Origin: a virus
IMG/VR virus record: IMGVR_UViG_3300009136_000025
Location: 1-30,724 of that record
Reading direction: 5' to 3' (one strand)
Length of the DNA stretch: 30,724 bases
Shown here: piece after piece, positions 1-6,523 of the stretch
Layout of the letters: the number at the start of each line of letters is the position of its first letter
How positions within the stretch are numbered: position 1 is the stretch's first letter
The notes under the pieces: generated by a model
Database searches by the model: none
What the model was told of the DNA's origin: nothing
Seen by the model: only the letters and a program-made list of their open reading frames with translations
Position numbers and translations under genes: made by a program

Positions 1-3
1 ACC

Positions 4-75
4 TATAATATAGTACCTACAGGATAGGTATTACAAGTTTTATGACACACGTACTGAACTAGGACTGAATTACAA
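4..75 (+). promoter_or_regulatory. Left promoter/operator block (copy A)
   Basis: Contains a perfect -10 hexamer TATAAT (4-9), the inverted repeat TACCTA-N5-TAGGTA (14-30), TTACAAGTTT (31-40) and then CTGAACTAGGACTGAATTA. The same order of elements recurs at 827-890 (copy B), about 818 bases away. The -35 would fall outside the window. I infer a rightward promoter with an operator over the start site, but no gene follows before the leftward radC-like gene, so its target is unclear. Confidence 0.4.
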
Positions 76-91
76 GGGGGGGCAACTAATA

Positions 92-142
92 CCTTTTTCT
101 CTTTCTCTTTCTCTTTCTCTTTCTCTTTCTCTTTCTCTTTCT
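92..142. repeat. Polypyrimidine CTCTTT microsatellite
   Basis: An uninterrupted 51-base pyrimidine run on the + strand made of about eight CTCTTT units. It is flanked by a run of seven G (76-82) and a run of eight C (151-158). Such homopurine/homopyrimidine tracts can form triplex DNA and are prone to slippage, so copy number may vary between clones or be mis-assembled. No gene is read through it with any credibility. Confidence 0.85.
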
Positions 143-156
143 GTTGTACACCCCCC

Positions 157-188
157 CCACATGTACCGGACTTGTACCGTACATGTGG
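157..188. repeat. Perfect 10-bp inverted repeat
   Basis: CCACATGTAC (157-166) and GTACATGTGG (179-188) are exact reverse complements with a 12-base spacer that itself holds TTGTACC. It sits between the C run and the 11-bp repeat array. It could be a hairpin or a protein site; nothing in the sequence decides between these. Confidence 0.7.
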
Positions 189-263
189 AGAGAGTCAGGA
201 GAGAGTCAGGAGGGAGTCAGGAGAGAGTCAGGAGAGAGTCAGGAGAGAGTCAAAAGAGAGTCA
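187..263. repeat. Seven tandem 11-bp repeats (GGAGAGAGTCA)
   Basis: Seven head-to-tail 11-mers start at 187, 198, 209, 220, 231, 242 and 253. Five are exact GGAGAGAGTCA, one is GGAGGGAGTCA and the last is AAAGAGAGTCA. Eleven bases is about one helical turn, so all copies present the same face of the DNA. The array is non-coding: reading frames through it give only low-complexity Glu/Arg/Ser peptides. A protein-binding array (packaging, replication or partition) or a neutral minisatellite are both possible. Confidence 0.85.
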
Positions 264-269
264 GGAGAA

Positions 270-285
270 AGGCTTTTTCAAGCCT
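270..285 (-). terminator. Possible terminator of the radC-like gene
   Basis: AGGCTT (270-275) and AAGCCT (280-285) form a 6-bp stem with a 4-base loop, about 24 bases past the stop of the leftward gene. Read on the - strand the stem is followed by TTTCTCC, a weak U tract. Weak but well placed. Confidence 0.4.
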
Positions 286-309
286 GTTGAAGTGTACCCG
301 TTTGGGCAA

Positions 310-786
310 TTACGCGGTTGCTTTATCTGGAAATGTGCCCGTATTTCTCATTGATAACCAGTTAAATTCTCCCAGCTTTTCGCCTACAATTATGTGGTCA
401 ATTACTTTAATCCCGATTATTTCCCCAGCTTCAAAAAGGTTTCTTGTAGAAGTGAGATCTTGTCTTGAGGGCGTACAGTCTCCACTAGGGTGATTGTGGC
501 AGAGAATTACTTTTGAGGCGCCCTGAATTATCGCAGCTCTGAAAACCTCTCTAGGGTGTACGTGGCTTCGGTCAACTAGTCCCCTTGTTACTTTGTCAAA
601 ACCTTTGATATTGTTTCGAGTATCCAGAAAAAGTACTACAAAATTCTCTTGCTCGTCGTTGTGAAGTCCTATTAGCTTTAAATAGTTTGCAACGCTTTCG
701 GGTTTGCTTATTTGGTAGCTTGCTGACTCGTCTCCAACTCTGCCTGTAAAAGTTCTTTTAAGTTCGTATTTATACATGTTTTTCAT
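310..786 (-). CDS. RadC-like JAB/MPN domain protein
   Basis: A 158-residue protein that corresponds to the C-terminal JAB domain of RadC without its N-terminal helix-hairpin-helix part. The JAMM metal site is complete: HNHPSGDCTPSRQD places His97, His99 and Asp110 in the HxHx10D spacing, with Glu47 (DEQENF) upstream as the likely acid. The HPREVFRAAI stretch before it is also typical of the family. Stand-alone RadC-like JAB proteins are common on phages, plasmids and islands; their role is unproven, and the old DNA-repair label is doubtful. The start at 786 has an AGGA-type ribosome site about 10 bases upstream. The gene runs against the late operon and is the only leftward gene in the left 20 kb, flanked by two copies of a promoter/operator block, so it looks like an independently expressed cargo gene. 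Confidence 0.85.
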   Translation of the reverse strand: MKNMYKYELKRTFTGRVGDESASYQISKPESVANYLKLIGLHNDEQENFVVLFLDTRNNIKGFDKVTRGLVDRSHVHPREVFRAAIIQGASKVILCHNHPSGDCTPSRQDLTSTRNLFEAGEIIGIKVIDHIIVGEKLGEFNWLSMRNTGTFPDKATA

Positions 787-802
787 TGTTTATTTTTCCT
801 TA

Positions 803-848
803 TTGTTTGTTTCCTTCATACCTTAATATAATACCTATTCTGTAGGCA
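803..848 (+). promoter_or_regulatory. Rightward promoter with operator (copy B)
   Basis: -35 TTGTTT (803-808), an 18-base spacer and a perfect -10 TATAAT (827-832), followed directly by TACCTA-N5-TAGGCA (832-848) over the expected start site. It matches copy A at 4-30 and continues in register into TTACAAGTTT. The inverted repeat fits an operator that would block initiation. It lies upstream of the portal gene and the whole late operon. Confidence 0.5.
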
Positions 849-868
849 TTACAAGTTTTCTGACTAAA

Positions 869-901
869 TTAGTTCTGAATTACTTCTGAATTAGTTCTGT
901 A
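869..901. repeat. Three tandem 11-bp boxes upstream of late operon
   Basis: TTAGTTCTGAA (869-879), TTACTTCTGAA (880-890) and TTAGTTCTGTA (891-901) are contiguous with an exact 11-base period. They end 11 bases before the -35 of the portal promoter. Related boxes lie at 6341-6360 upstream of the capsid promoter and, in inverse orientation, at 24310-24350 in front of the early operon. I infer binding sites of a phage regulator; the position here suits an activator. Confidence 0.7.
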
Positions 902-912
902 TTTTTCGAGTT

Positions 913-941
913 TTGATGGTAAAATTCTATATACATCTAAT
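913..941 (+). promoter_or_regulatory. Candidate portal/late promoter
   Basis: -35 TTGATG (913-918), 17-base spacer, -10 TCTAAT (936-941). A start near 948 would leave about 20 bases before ATG 969. A four-codon reading frame at 958-972 (ATG to TGA) overlaps the portal ATG as ATGA and could couple initiation. The match to sigma70 is good but unproven. Confidence 0.45.
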
Positions 942-968
942 TGGAAAAAATTGTATAATGGGTTGTCT

Positions 969-2807
969 ATGAGTCTTTTTGATGTTTTTAAGCGCAAGAA
1001 AAACCCAATGCTTCAAAGTGACGGTTTTTCAGATAGTTCTATTAATGGCTTTAACTCTTGGAACAACGGTTTTTTACAAACCTTATACCAGAGATTTATA
1101 AACCCCACAAAAGCCAATGTTACTATTACAGCAGAAAGCGCTTTTCAACTGGCCGCGTATTGGTGTGCTGTTCGTGCCATATCAGAAGACATTGCAAAAC
1201 TTCCAATTAACTTTTTCAAAATAGATAGTGAAGGCAAGAAAAAGCCTGTAATAGACACCCCCCTTTTGCAGACTTTACGTTTTGGATTCAATGACGAAAC
1301 GGATTCAATGACAGGCGTTCAAACGCTCGTCCAATGGATGTTAACTTTTGGAAATGCTTACGCCGAAATTTCTCGAAATAGTGTTGGCGATATTCAATTA
1401 ATTTTGATTCACCCTACACGCGTACAGGTACACAGAGCGGGTGCGGGCGAGCTTGTTTATACCATTACGACAAACACGGAAATAGACCAGCGAGGCAGGC
1501 GAAATAATGTTTCTACAGCCCTTCATGAAGACGAGATTTTACACCTAAAAGGCATGGGAAATGGCGTAATGGGCTATTCTGTTGGACAGGTGGCAGCGGA
1601 AAGCATGGGCATAAGTGTAGCGGCTCAAGATTTTACGGGCGCTTTCTTTGGAAATAACCTTAGCATAGGCGCCGCTTTAGAGACTGACAAAGCCCTGAAC
1701 AAAGAGCAAAAAGAAGCCATTCGTGACGACTGGGAAAAGAAGTTTGGCGGCTCTTCAAATGCTGGGGCTATGGCCATACTTGACAGAGGTTTTAAATTCA
1801 ACCGTTTACAAATGACCAGTACAGACGCGGAACTACTGAACACAAGAAAATTTCAGGTCGAAGAAGTCGCGCGCTGGTTTAGAATTCCCCCCCACAAATT
1901 AATGGATATGACCAAGAGCACGTTTAACAATGTGGAACAGCAAAATATTAACTATTCAACGGACACTTTGACGCCTTGGATTAGACGTTTAGAAGTTCAG
2001 TTAAAATTCAAATTTCATAGAACAGATAACACAGTTATAGACTTCGATGAAAAGGCTTTAACTCGTGGTGATATGGCAGCGCGGGCCAAGTTTTCAAAAG
2101 AAATGTTCGCAATGGGCGTTATGTCAGGAAATCAAATTGCACTGGCAGAAGGTCTACCAGAGTATACAGGCGGCGAAGTTCGTTATATTCCTTTAAATTT
2201 AACGCCAGCTATTGAAGGCGCAAAATCAGCCCATTTAGACAACGAAATCAAAGAAAAGACACTTGCGGAGCCTGAAGAGTCCGAAGAGCAAGACCAGAAT
2301 GACCCAGAAAGCACAGAAGACCCCCCAGAAGGCGAAGAGTCAGAGCGGGAGAGTACTGGCAAGGACGACGCCGAAACGGTCGAACAGACGGCGGCTGTAA
2401 GCGTTTACATACCAAGTATGTCCAACAGTATTGACCGTCTCACGAAGAAAGAATTTTACACTTTCCAAGACGCCAAAACGAAGACACCAGAAAGACAGCT
2501 CGAAATATTGACGGCCTTTTACTGTAAGTTTGAAAATGAATTATCCGAATGTTTGAAAATTCACTCCAGTTATTTATGCAGCATATTGAAAAAAGAACTG
2601 TTTCAAGATGACGACATTTTGACATTATCAAAACAGATTTGCAGCGAAGAAAAAGCACCAACTTACCAAGAGCAAACCAGCAAGATAATTGAAATACTTC
2701 TTTCAGATATTGCAGGGATTGAAGACGCGCCAACTCTTGGCGAAATTCGCAACGGTGACGACGGCCAATATCAATTTACAATTACGGGGTGGAATAGAAT
2801 TTCATGA
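969..2807 (+). CDS. Phage portal protein (HK97 family), C-terminally extended
   Basis: The portal is the dodecameric ring at the head vertex through which DNA passes and to which the tail attaches. The core (roughly residues 40-410) has the usual traits of HK97-type portals: AYWCAVRAISEDIAKLPINF near the N-terminus, a QWMLTFGNAYAEI segment, FRIPPHKLMDMTKSTFNNVEQQ and TLTPWIRRLEVQLKFK. Typical members have about 400-450 residues; this one has 612. The extra part is an acidic Glu/Asp/Pro/Ser linker (about 430-475) and a helical tail with several Cys. A TTG start at 951 would add MYNGLS, but ATG 969 is preferred because the predicted transcript start is at about 948. It ends in an ATGA overlap with the collagen-like gene. 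Confidence 0.88.
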   Translation: MSLFDVFKRKKNPMLQSDGFSDSSINGFNSWNNGFLQTLYQRFINPTKANVTITAESAFQLAAYWCAVRAISEDIAKLPINFFKIDSEGKKKPVIDTPLLQTLRFGFNDETDSMTGVQTLVQWMLTFGNAYAEISRNSVGDIQLILIHPTRVQVHRAGAGELVYTITTNTEIDQRGRRNNVSTALHEDEILHLKGMGNGVMGYSVGQVAAESMGISVAAQDFTGAFFGNNLSIGAALETDKALNKEQKEAIRDDWEKKFGGSSNAGAMAILDRGFKFNRLQMTSTDAELLNTRKFQVEEVARWFRIPPHKLMDMTKSTFNNVEQQNINYSTDTLTPWIRRLEVQLKFKFHRTDNTVIDFDEKALTRGDMAARAKFSKEMFAMGVMSGNQIALAEGLPEYTGGEVRYIPLNLTPAIEGAKSAHLDNEIKEKTLAEPEESEEQDQNDPESTEDPPEGEESERESTGKDDAETVEQTAAVSVYIPSMSNSIDRLTKKEFYTFQDAKTKTPERQLEILTAFYCKFENELSECLKIHSSYLCSILKKELFQDDDILTLSKQICSEEKAPTYQEQTSKIIEILLSDIAGIEDAPTLGEIRNGDDGQYQFTITGWNRIS

Positions 2808-4567
2808 AGTATTCAAAAAATAAACTACTCTCTGAAAGTGAACAGCGGCAAATCAACCAAGCCGAAAAGTATGAAGCGAAAAAAGAAACTTTTCTAGATA
2901 TGCTCTTGGGCAAAGATGGTGAAGCGGGCGAAACGGGTGAACGCGGTGAACGGGGTGAAATTGGCCTTGAAGGAAAACGGGGCCTCGCAGGGATGCAGGG
3001 CGAAACTGGTCTTATGGGTAAACAAGGGCCAAAGGGCGACAAGGGCGACAAGGGCGACAAGGGCGAAAAAGGCGACGACGGCGACGACGGGGAAGACGGG
3101 CGCGGTATTGCTCATACTTTTGTCAGTAGAAACGGTGATTTAATAATAGATTACACGGACGGCACACAGGAAAATTCTGGCCATGTTCAAGGCCCAGCGG
3201 GGCAGCGCGGTATGGCTGGTTTATCGGGCTCAGTTATTAGCGGCGGCGGCGGCGGCGGCGGTGGCACGGCTCAACCTTATCCTTTTGTCGTTGGCCCTGT
3301 TGGGACTAATGCCCTTTTTACTACAATTCAGTCGGCTGTAGATGCCGCAGAATTGGCAGGATTAAGAGCAAATATTATGGTTCTAGCTGGGGTGTATAAT
3401 GAAAATGTTTTAATAGTTAACGACTGTATTTCTCTTATCGGTTTTACTGGAAACTCTAGCTGTACACAGTTATTCGGAAACTTGACCTATTCGCCCACTG
3501 TTGAAAGCGTTTTTGCTTTACAGGGCATGGAAATTAACGGCCAAGTTTCTGTTACTGGAAATCAATCAACAATTTTATGGGCAAATGCAACAACTATAAA
3601 TAGCTTAGGTGGTGTAACGCCTCTTTTGTTAACTAATACTCATGCTGACAGCACATTTGCTTCACGCGTACACGTAAGAATTACAATGCTGGATAATTCG
3701 GGGCCTGCGGTCATTACAGATTCAATGAGCCTTGATATTTATAATGGTGAATTTAGGCGAAATGGTAATGGAGGTGCAAACGCCACTGTACTTCAAATGA
3801 CTGGCACGGCTAGTGGATTTTTTAAGAATACTTTTCTTAAAGGTCAAGCTAGGTTTAGCGGTTCAAGTCTTATCACATATCACGGTGGCGCAATCGAAAT
3901 GAGTGGTGGCGCCGCGTGTATTAATTTTGACGCTTTTGCCTCTGCGGTTGTTATTACAAGCACACAGCTATCAACGGGAGGCCCTTTAATTTTCCCAACT
4001 AATTCGCCCTCGCAATTTTTCTATCAAAATATAGCGCCTTCTTTTAACTCTACTTTTTTAACAAACTGGGGTACTCAACAGGGCATAAATGCGGTTGTTC
4101 TGGATAACAGTAGTCAAGGCGACAAATTTTTAGCCAATGACGGTTCATATAAATTCCCTGTTGAGTTTAATGGCCTTGACGAGACGACAAGATCCACAAC
4201 AAATGCAAACCCCAGTTTTGTTGAATATTCGGGAGACGGGACGAGCCCCACTTTTACAACGCCGACTTTGCTTGCTGGTACTTACAGACTTGAAGTTTTA
4301 TGGACTGCAAATATTACAGGTTCGCCAAAAAGCGCCCTTTTTATTCCAAAGGTTGACGGCTCCAGCATTTTGACAGGAGCGATTTCAAATATTGCCGTTG
4401 AGTTTCCAGCGGGCACCTCAAATAACCCATTTTCTTATAAGGTTAATAACCTAGTACTGACAGCCGCAGCACACACCATAAGTTTGGCATATGTGGCAGA
4501 GGCAGCCACGGGCGGGACGGTCACAATTTTTGAGTATAAATACACCTTAGTAAGAATCAGCGATTAA
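2804..4567 (+). CDS. Collagen-like fibre protein with beta-helix and jelly-roll-like end
   Basis: A 587-residue likely trimeric virion fibre. After a charged N-terminus comes an uninterrupted collagen-like run of about 22 Gly-X-Y triplets (residues 36-101), ending in acidic GDD/GED triplets. Next is an IAHTFVSRNGDLIIDYTDG segment seen in many phage collagen-like fibres, a short second collagen patch (GPAGQRGMAG), an eight-Gly linker and about 330 residues beginning TTIQSAVDAAELAG, which resemble pectate-lyase-type right-handed beta-helix repeats. The last 120 residues are beta-rich and could be a TNF/C1q-like trimeric head. It overlaps the portal stop by ATGA, so it is translated with the head genes. 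Its position before the protease and capsid suggests a head fibre or decoration rather than a tail fibre, but that is inference. Confidence 0.75.
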   Translation: MKYSKNKLLSESEQRQINQAEKYEAKKETFLDMLLGKDGEAGETGERGERGEIGLEGKRGLAGMQGETGLMGKQGPKGDKGDKGDKGEKGDDGDDGEDGRGIAHTFVSRNGDLIIDYTDGTQENSGHVQGPAGQRGMAGLSGSVISGGGGGGGGTAQPYPFVVGPVGTNALFTTIQSAVDAAELAGLRANIMVLAGVYNENVLIVNDCISLIGFTGNSSCTQLFGNLTYSPTVESVFALQGMEINGQVSVTGNQSTILWANATTINSLGGVTPLLLTNTHADSTFASRVHVRITMLDNSGPAVITDSMSLDIYNGEFRRNGNGGANATVLQMTGTASGFFKNTFLKGQARFSGSSLITYHGGAIEMSGGAACINFDAFASAVVITSTQLSTGGPLIFPTNSPSQFFYQNIAPSFNSTFLTNWGTQQGINAVVLDNSSQGDKFLANDGSYKFPVEFNGLDETTRSTTNANPSFVEYSGDGTSPTFTTPTLLAGTYRLEVLWTANITGSPKSALFIPKVDGSSILTGAISNIAVEFPAGTSNNPFSYKVNNLVLTAAAHTISLAYVAEAATGGTVTIFEYKYTLVRISD

Positions 4568-4579
4568 AGGAGCGTAAAA

Positions 4580-5458
4580 ATGGCGTCAAAAAAATGGATA
4601 GGAACAAGCGTAATAATTGGCGATTATAGCGAGCCGACAAACTGGGAGCCTTCAGGCGTTCCAGTAGCAGCCGATGACGTTATTTTTGCCGATAGCAATC
4701 AAGATGTTTTGGCAGGTTTTGACCAGTCAGCAGTAGCCCTGAATAGCATAACTTTTGATCAAAGTTACACGGGCGTTATAGGGACGAGCCAAAGCGATTT
4801 TTTACAGGTAGCGGCGAGCGTTTCGCAAATTGGCCAAACTCGAACAAATGTCGGAACTCTGACAGGTTCAGCGCGTTTGAATTTAGACTTTGGAAGTTCA
4901 ACGCCTTGTGCAATTACTATTTTTAATAGTGGCACTCTTGCCCGTGACCAAAACAGGCAGGCTTTACGCTTACGCATGTCAAACGCTTCCACGACTGTAG
5001 ACATGTACGCGGGCTCTGCTTCAATCTCAGACGATACCGAAAACGCCTCTACTTTGCAAGCGGCTTTCATTAGTGATTTTGGCTCGCTTAATATTGGTAA
5101 TAATGTGACCATTACGGACATAGTGACCAACGGCGGCACAATGACGCTAAGTTCTAGCGTTTTGGGGGATGCACAAATCAAAGGCGGCATCTTTAACCAA
5201 TATGACGGAATTGTAGTAAGTACTATAAATTCGGCAACTGTCAGCGGTGGAACTTATAACAGTTATGCCAGCGGGTTAATATCGGCCTTGGAAATGGTTG
5301 GCGGTACAACCGATTTGACCAAGACCCAATTACCAAAAACAATCACTACTGCAACGCTCGGATTAGGTGCAGTTTTGATAATTGATACGGCAGTTCAAAC
5401 CATAACCAGCGAGCTGAAATTACCTTCAGCTGGACAATTTACAGTCAGCGTAAGATAA
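4580..5458 (+). CDS. Beta-strand-rich surface protein, probable fibre/decoration
   Basis: A 292-residue protein with no Cys. It is rich in Ser, Thr, Gly, Asn and Val and has short repeating beta-strand units (for example TLSSSVLGDAQIKGGIFNQY and SATVSGGTYNSY), which suggests a beta-helix or solenoid. The N-terminal NWEPSGVPVAADDVIFADS resembles the NW-x-GxP-xx-DDVxF opening found in repetitive secreted adhesin-like proteins. It follows the collagen-like gene by 12 bases with a good AGGAG site and precedes the head protease by 9, so it is part of the same operon. I infer a virion surface protein that pairs with the collagen-like fibre. No catalytic motif is visible. Confidence 0.55.
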   Translation: MASKKWIGTSVIIGDYSEPTNWEPSGVPVAADDVIFADSNQDVLAGFDQSAVALNSITFDQSYTGVIGTSQSDFLQVAASVSQIGQTRTNVGTLTGSARLNLDFGSSTPCAITIFNSGTLARDQNRQALRLRMSNASTTVDMYAGSASISDDTENASTLQAAFISDFGSLNIGNNVTITDIVTNGGTMTLSSSVLGDAQIKGGIFNQYDGIVVSTINSATVSGGTYNSYASGLISALEMVGGTTDLTKTQLPKTITTATLGLGAVLIIDTAVQTITSELKLPSAGQFTVSVR

Positions 5459-5467
5459 GGAGTAAAA

Positions 5468-6331
5468 ATGTTTAAAAGCCCATACTTAATGATCGACGAA
5501 TTACACCTAAATATGATGGTGCAAAAGTCCAGCAATTTAAAAGAAGTTCAGATAACAGCTGGTAAGGCCCTTTTGAAAATGGCTAATGAGGAAAGAGTAG
5601 TAGATTTAAACTTTTCCCCAGTTCTGCAAAAAGCTGGAAGCCGCGCGATGATTTCGATTGACGGGCCTATGGTTTTTAATCCTGATTTAATGGACAGAAT
5701 TATTTTCGGCGCTGTCAGTACTCATGAACTTATGCAGGCTGTTATAGATGTGTCTGAAGACAAGAAAATTGAAACAGTTGTTTTCAATGTAAACAGTTGC
5801 GGCGGCGAAGCCAGTAAAATACATGTTTTGGCTGATATGGTTCAGGCCCTTTCTAAGATAAAAGCGACGGCTTCAGTAAATACGGGCATTATGGCCAGCG
5901 CTGCTTTTTTTGTTGCTTCCCAAACAAGCAAAGTTTTCGTTGACGACAAGTTAAACGAAACTGGCAGTATTGGCACAGTCACAGTTTTAACAGACTTTAC
6001 CGAAGCCATGAAAATGGCAGGTTTAAAAGTTACCAAAATTTCGACAGGGCCTCTCAAGGGGGCTGGTATGCAGGGAACGCCCATAAGCCCAGCAATTGTG
6101 AAAATGGTTCAAGAAAAAGTTGACCAGATTCAAAAGGGATTCTCTGAAGCTGTTGAACGTGCAAGACCTGAAGCCGACATGAAAGACGGGAGCAAAGCGC
6201 GAAGCGGTGCAAGCTTCTTTTTTGAAGATGCAAAAGAGCTAGGTTTAGCAGATCAAATAAAAAGCGTTGACGAAGCTTTTGCTTTTCTCGAACAGGGTAA
6301 CAGGGCTAGCAAAATCAAACAAACTTTGTAG
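5468..6331 (+). CDS. Head maturation protease, SppA/S49 family
   Basis: A 287-residue serine protease of the ClpP/crotonase fold that would process the capsid and its scaffolding region during head assembly. Visible S49 landmarks are NVNSCGGEA (109-115, oxyanion loop), MASAAFF with the presumed nucleophile Ser144, DDKLNETGSIGTVTV (159-173), and STGPLKGAG with the presumed general-base Lys197. The length is usual for phage S49 proteases that lack the second SppA domain. A strong AGGAG site precedes ATG 5468. The place between portal and capsid genes fits, apart from the two inserted fibre-like genes. After it comes a 190-base gap with its own promoter signals for the capsid. Confidence 0.85.
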   Translation: MFKSPYLMIDELHLNMMVQKSSNLKEVQITAGKALLKMANEERVVDLNFSPVLQKAGSRAMISIDGPMVFNPDLMDRIIFGAVSTHELMQAVIDVSEDKKIETVVFNVNSCGGEASKIHVLADMVQALSKIKATASVNTGIMASAAFFVASQTSKVFVDDKLNETGSIGTVTVLTDFTEAMKMAGLKVTKISTGPLKGAGMQGTPISPAIVKMVQEKVDQIQKGFSEAVERARPEADMKDGSKARSGASFFFEDAKELGLADQIKSVDEAFAFLEQGNRASKIKQTL

Positions 6332-6340
6332 GAATTAAAA

Positions 6341-6360
6341 TTAGTTCTGAACTAGTTCAG
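6341..6360. promoter_or_regulatory. Operator-like 14-bp palindrome upstream of capsid promoter
   Basis: TTAGTTCTGAA (6341-6351) merges with TAGTTCAG to give the perfect palindrome CTGAACTAGTTCAG (6347-6360). It is the same box family as 869-901 and 24310-24350, here as an inverted pair. It abuts the -35 of the candidate capsid promoter, the position expected of an activator site. Confidence 0.6.
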
Positions 6361-6389
6361 TTGCATTTCTAAAAAAGGGCGTTTATACT
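6361..6389 (+). promoter_or_regulatory. Candidate capsid promoter
   Basis: TTGCAT (6361-6366), 17-base spacer and TATACT (6384-6389, 5 of 6 to consensus). Transcription would start near 6396, giving a leader of about 125 bases before the capsid gene. A separate promoter would allow the large amount of capsid that is needed. Confidence 0.45.
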
Positions 6390-6463
6390 GTAGAAAGACA
6401 ACCTGTTAAATTGCGGTTTGTCAGTTCTATAAACATTCCTCTTTACATATCACTTAAAAATTT

Positions 6464-6508
6464 AAGGCTATTTTGTCACGCTAACCCGTGCCTAGATAGC
6501 CTTTTTTT
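6464..6508 (+). terminator. Leader hairpin with U tract before the capsid gene
   Basis: AAGGCTA (6464-6470) pairs perfectly with TAGCCTT (6497-6503) around a 26-base loop and runs into seven T (6502-6508). It ends only 15 bases before the capsid ATG, with the ribosome site GGAG at 6511-6514. It looks like a weak intrinsic terminator or a processing/stabilising hairpin. Because the capsid needs high expression, attenuation or mRNA protection are alternatives to simple termination. Confidence 0.5.
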
Positions 6509-6523
6509 ATGGAGTTAAAAAAA

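Noticed and set aside
161-493. Reading frames through the GGAGAGAGTCA repeats
   Set aside because: They give low-complexity Arg/Glu/Ser peptides created by the 11-bp repeat and overlap the clear radC-like gene on the other strand.
2782-3115. Pro/Ser- and Ala/Val-rich frames opposite the collagen-like segment
   Set aside because: They are antisense shadows of the Gly-X-Y triplet repeat.
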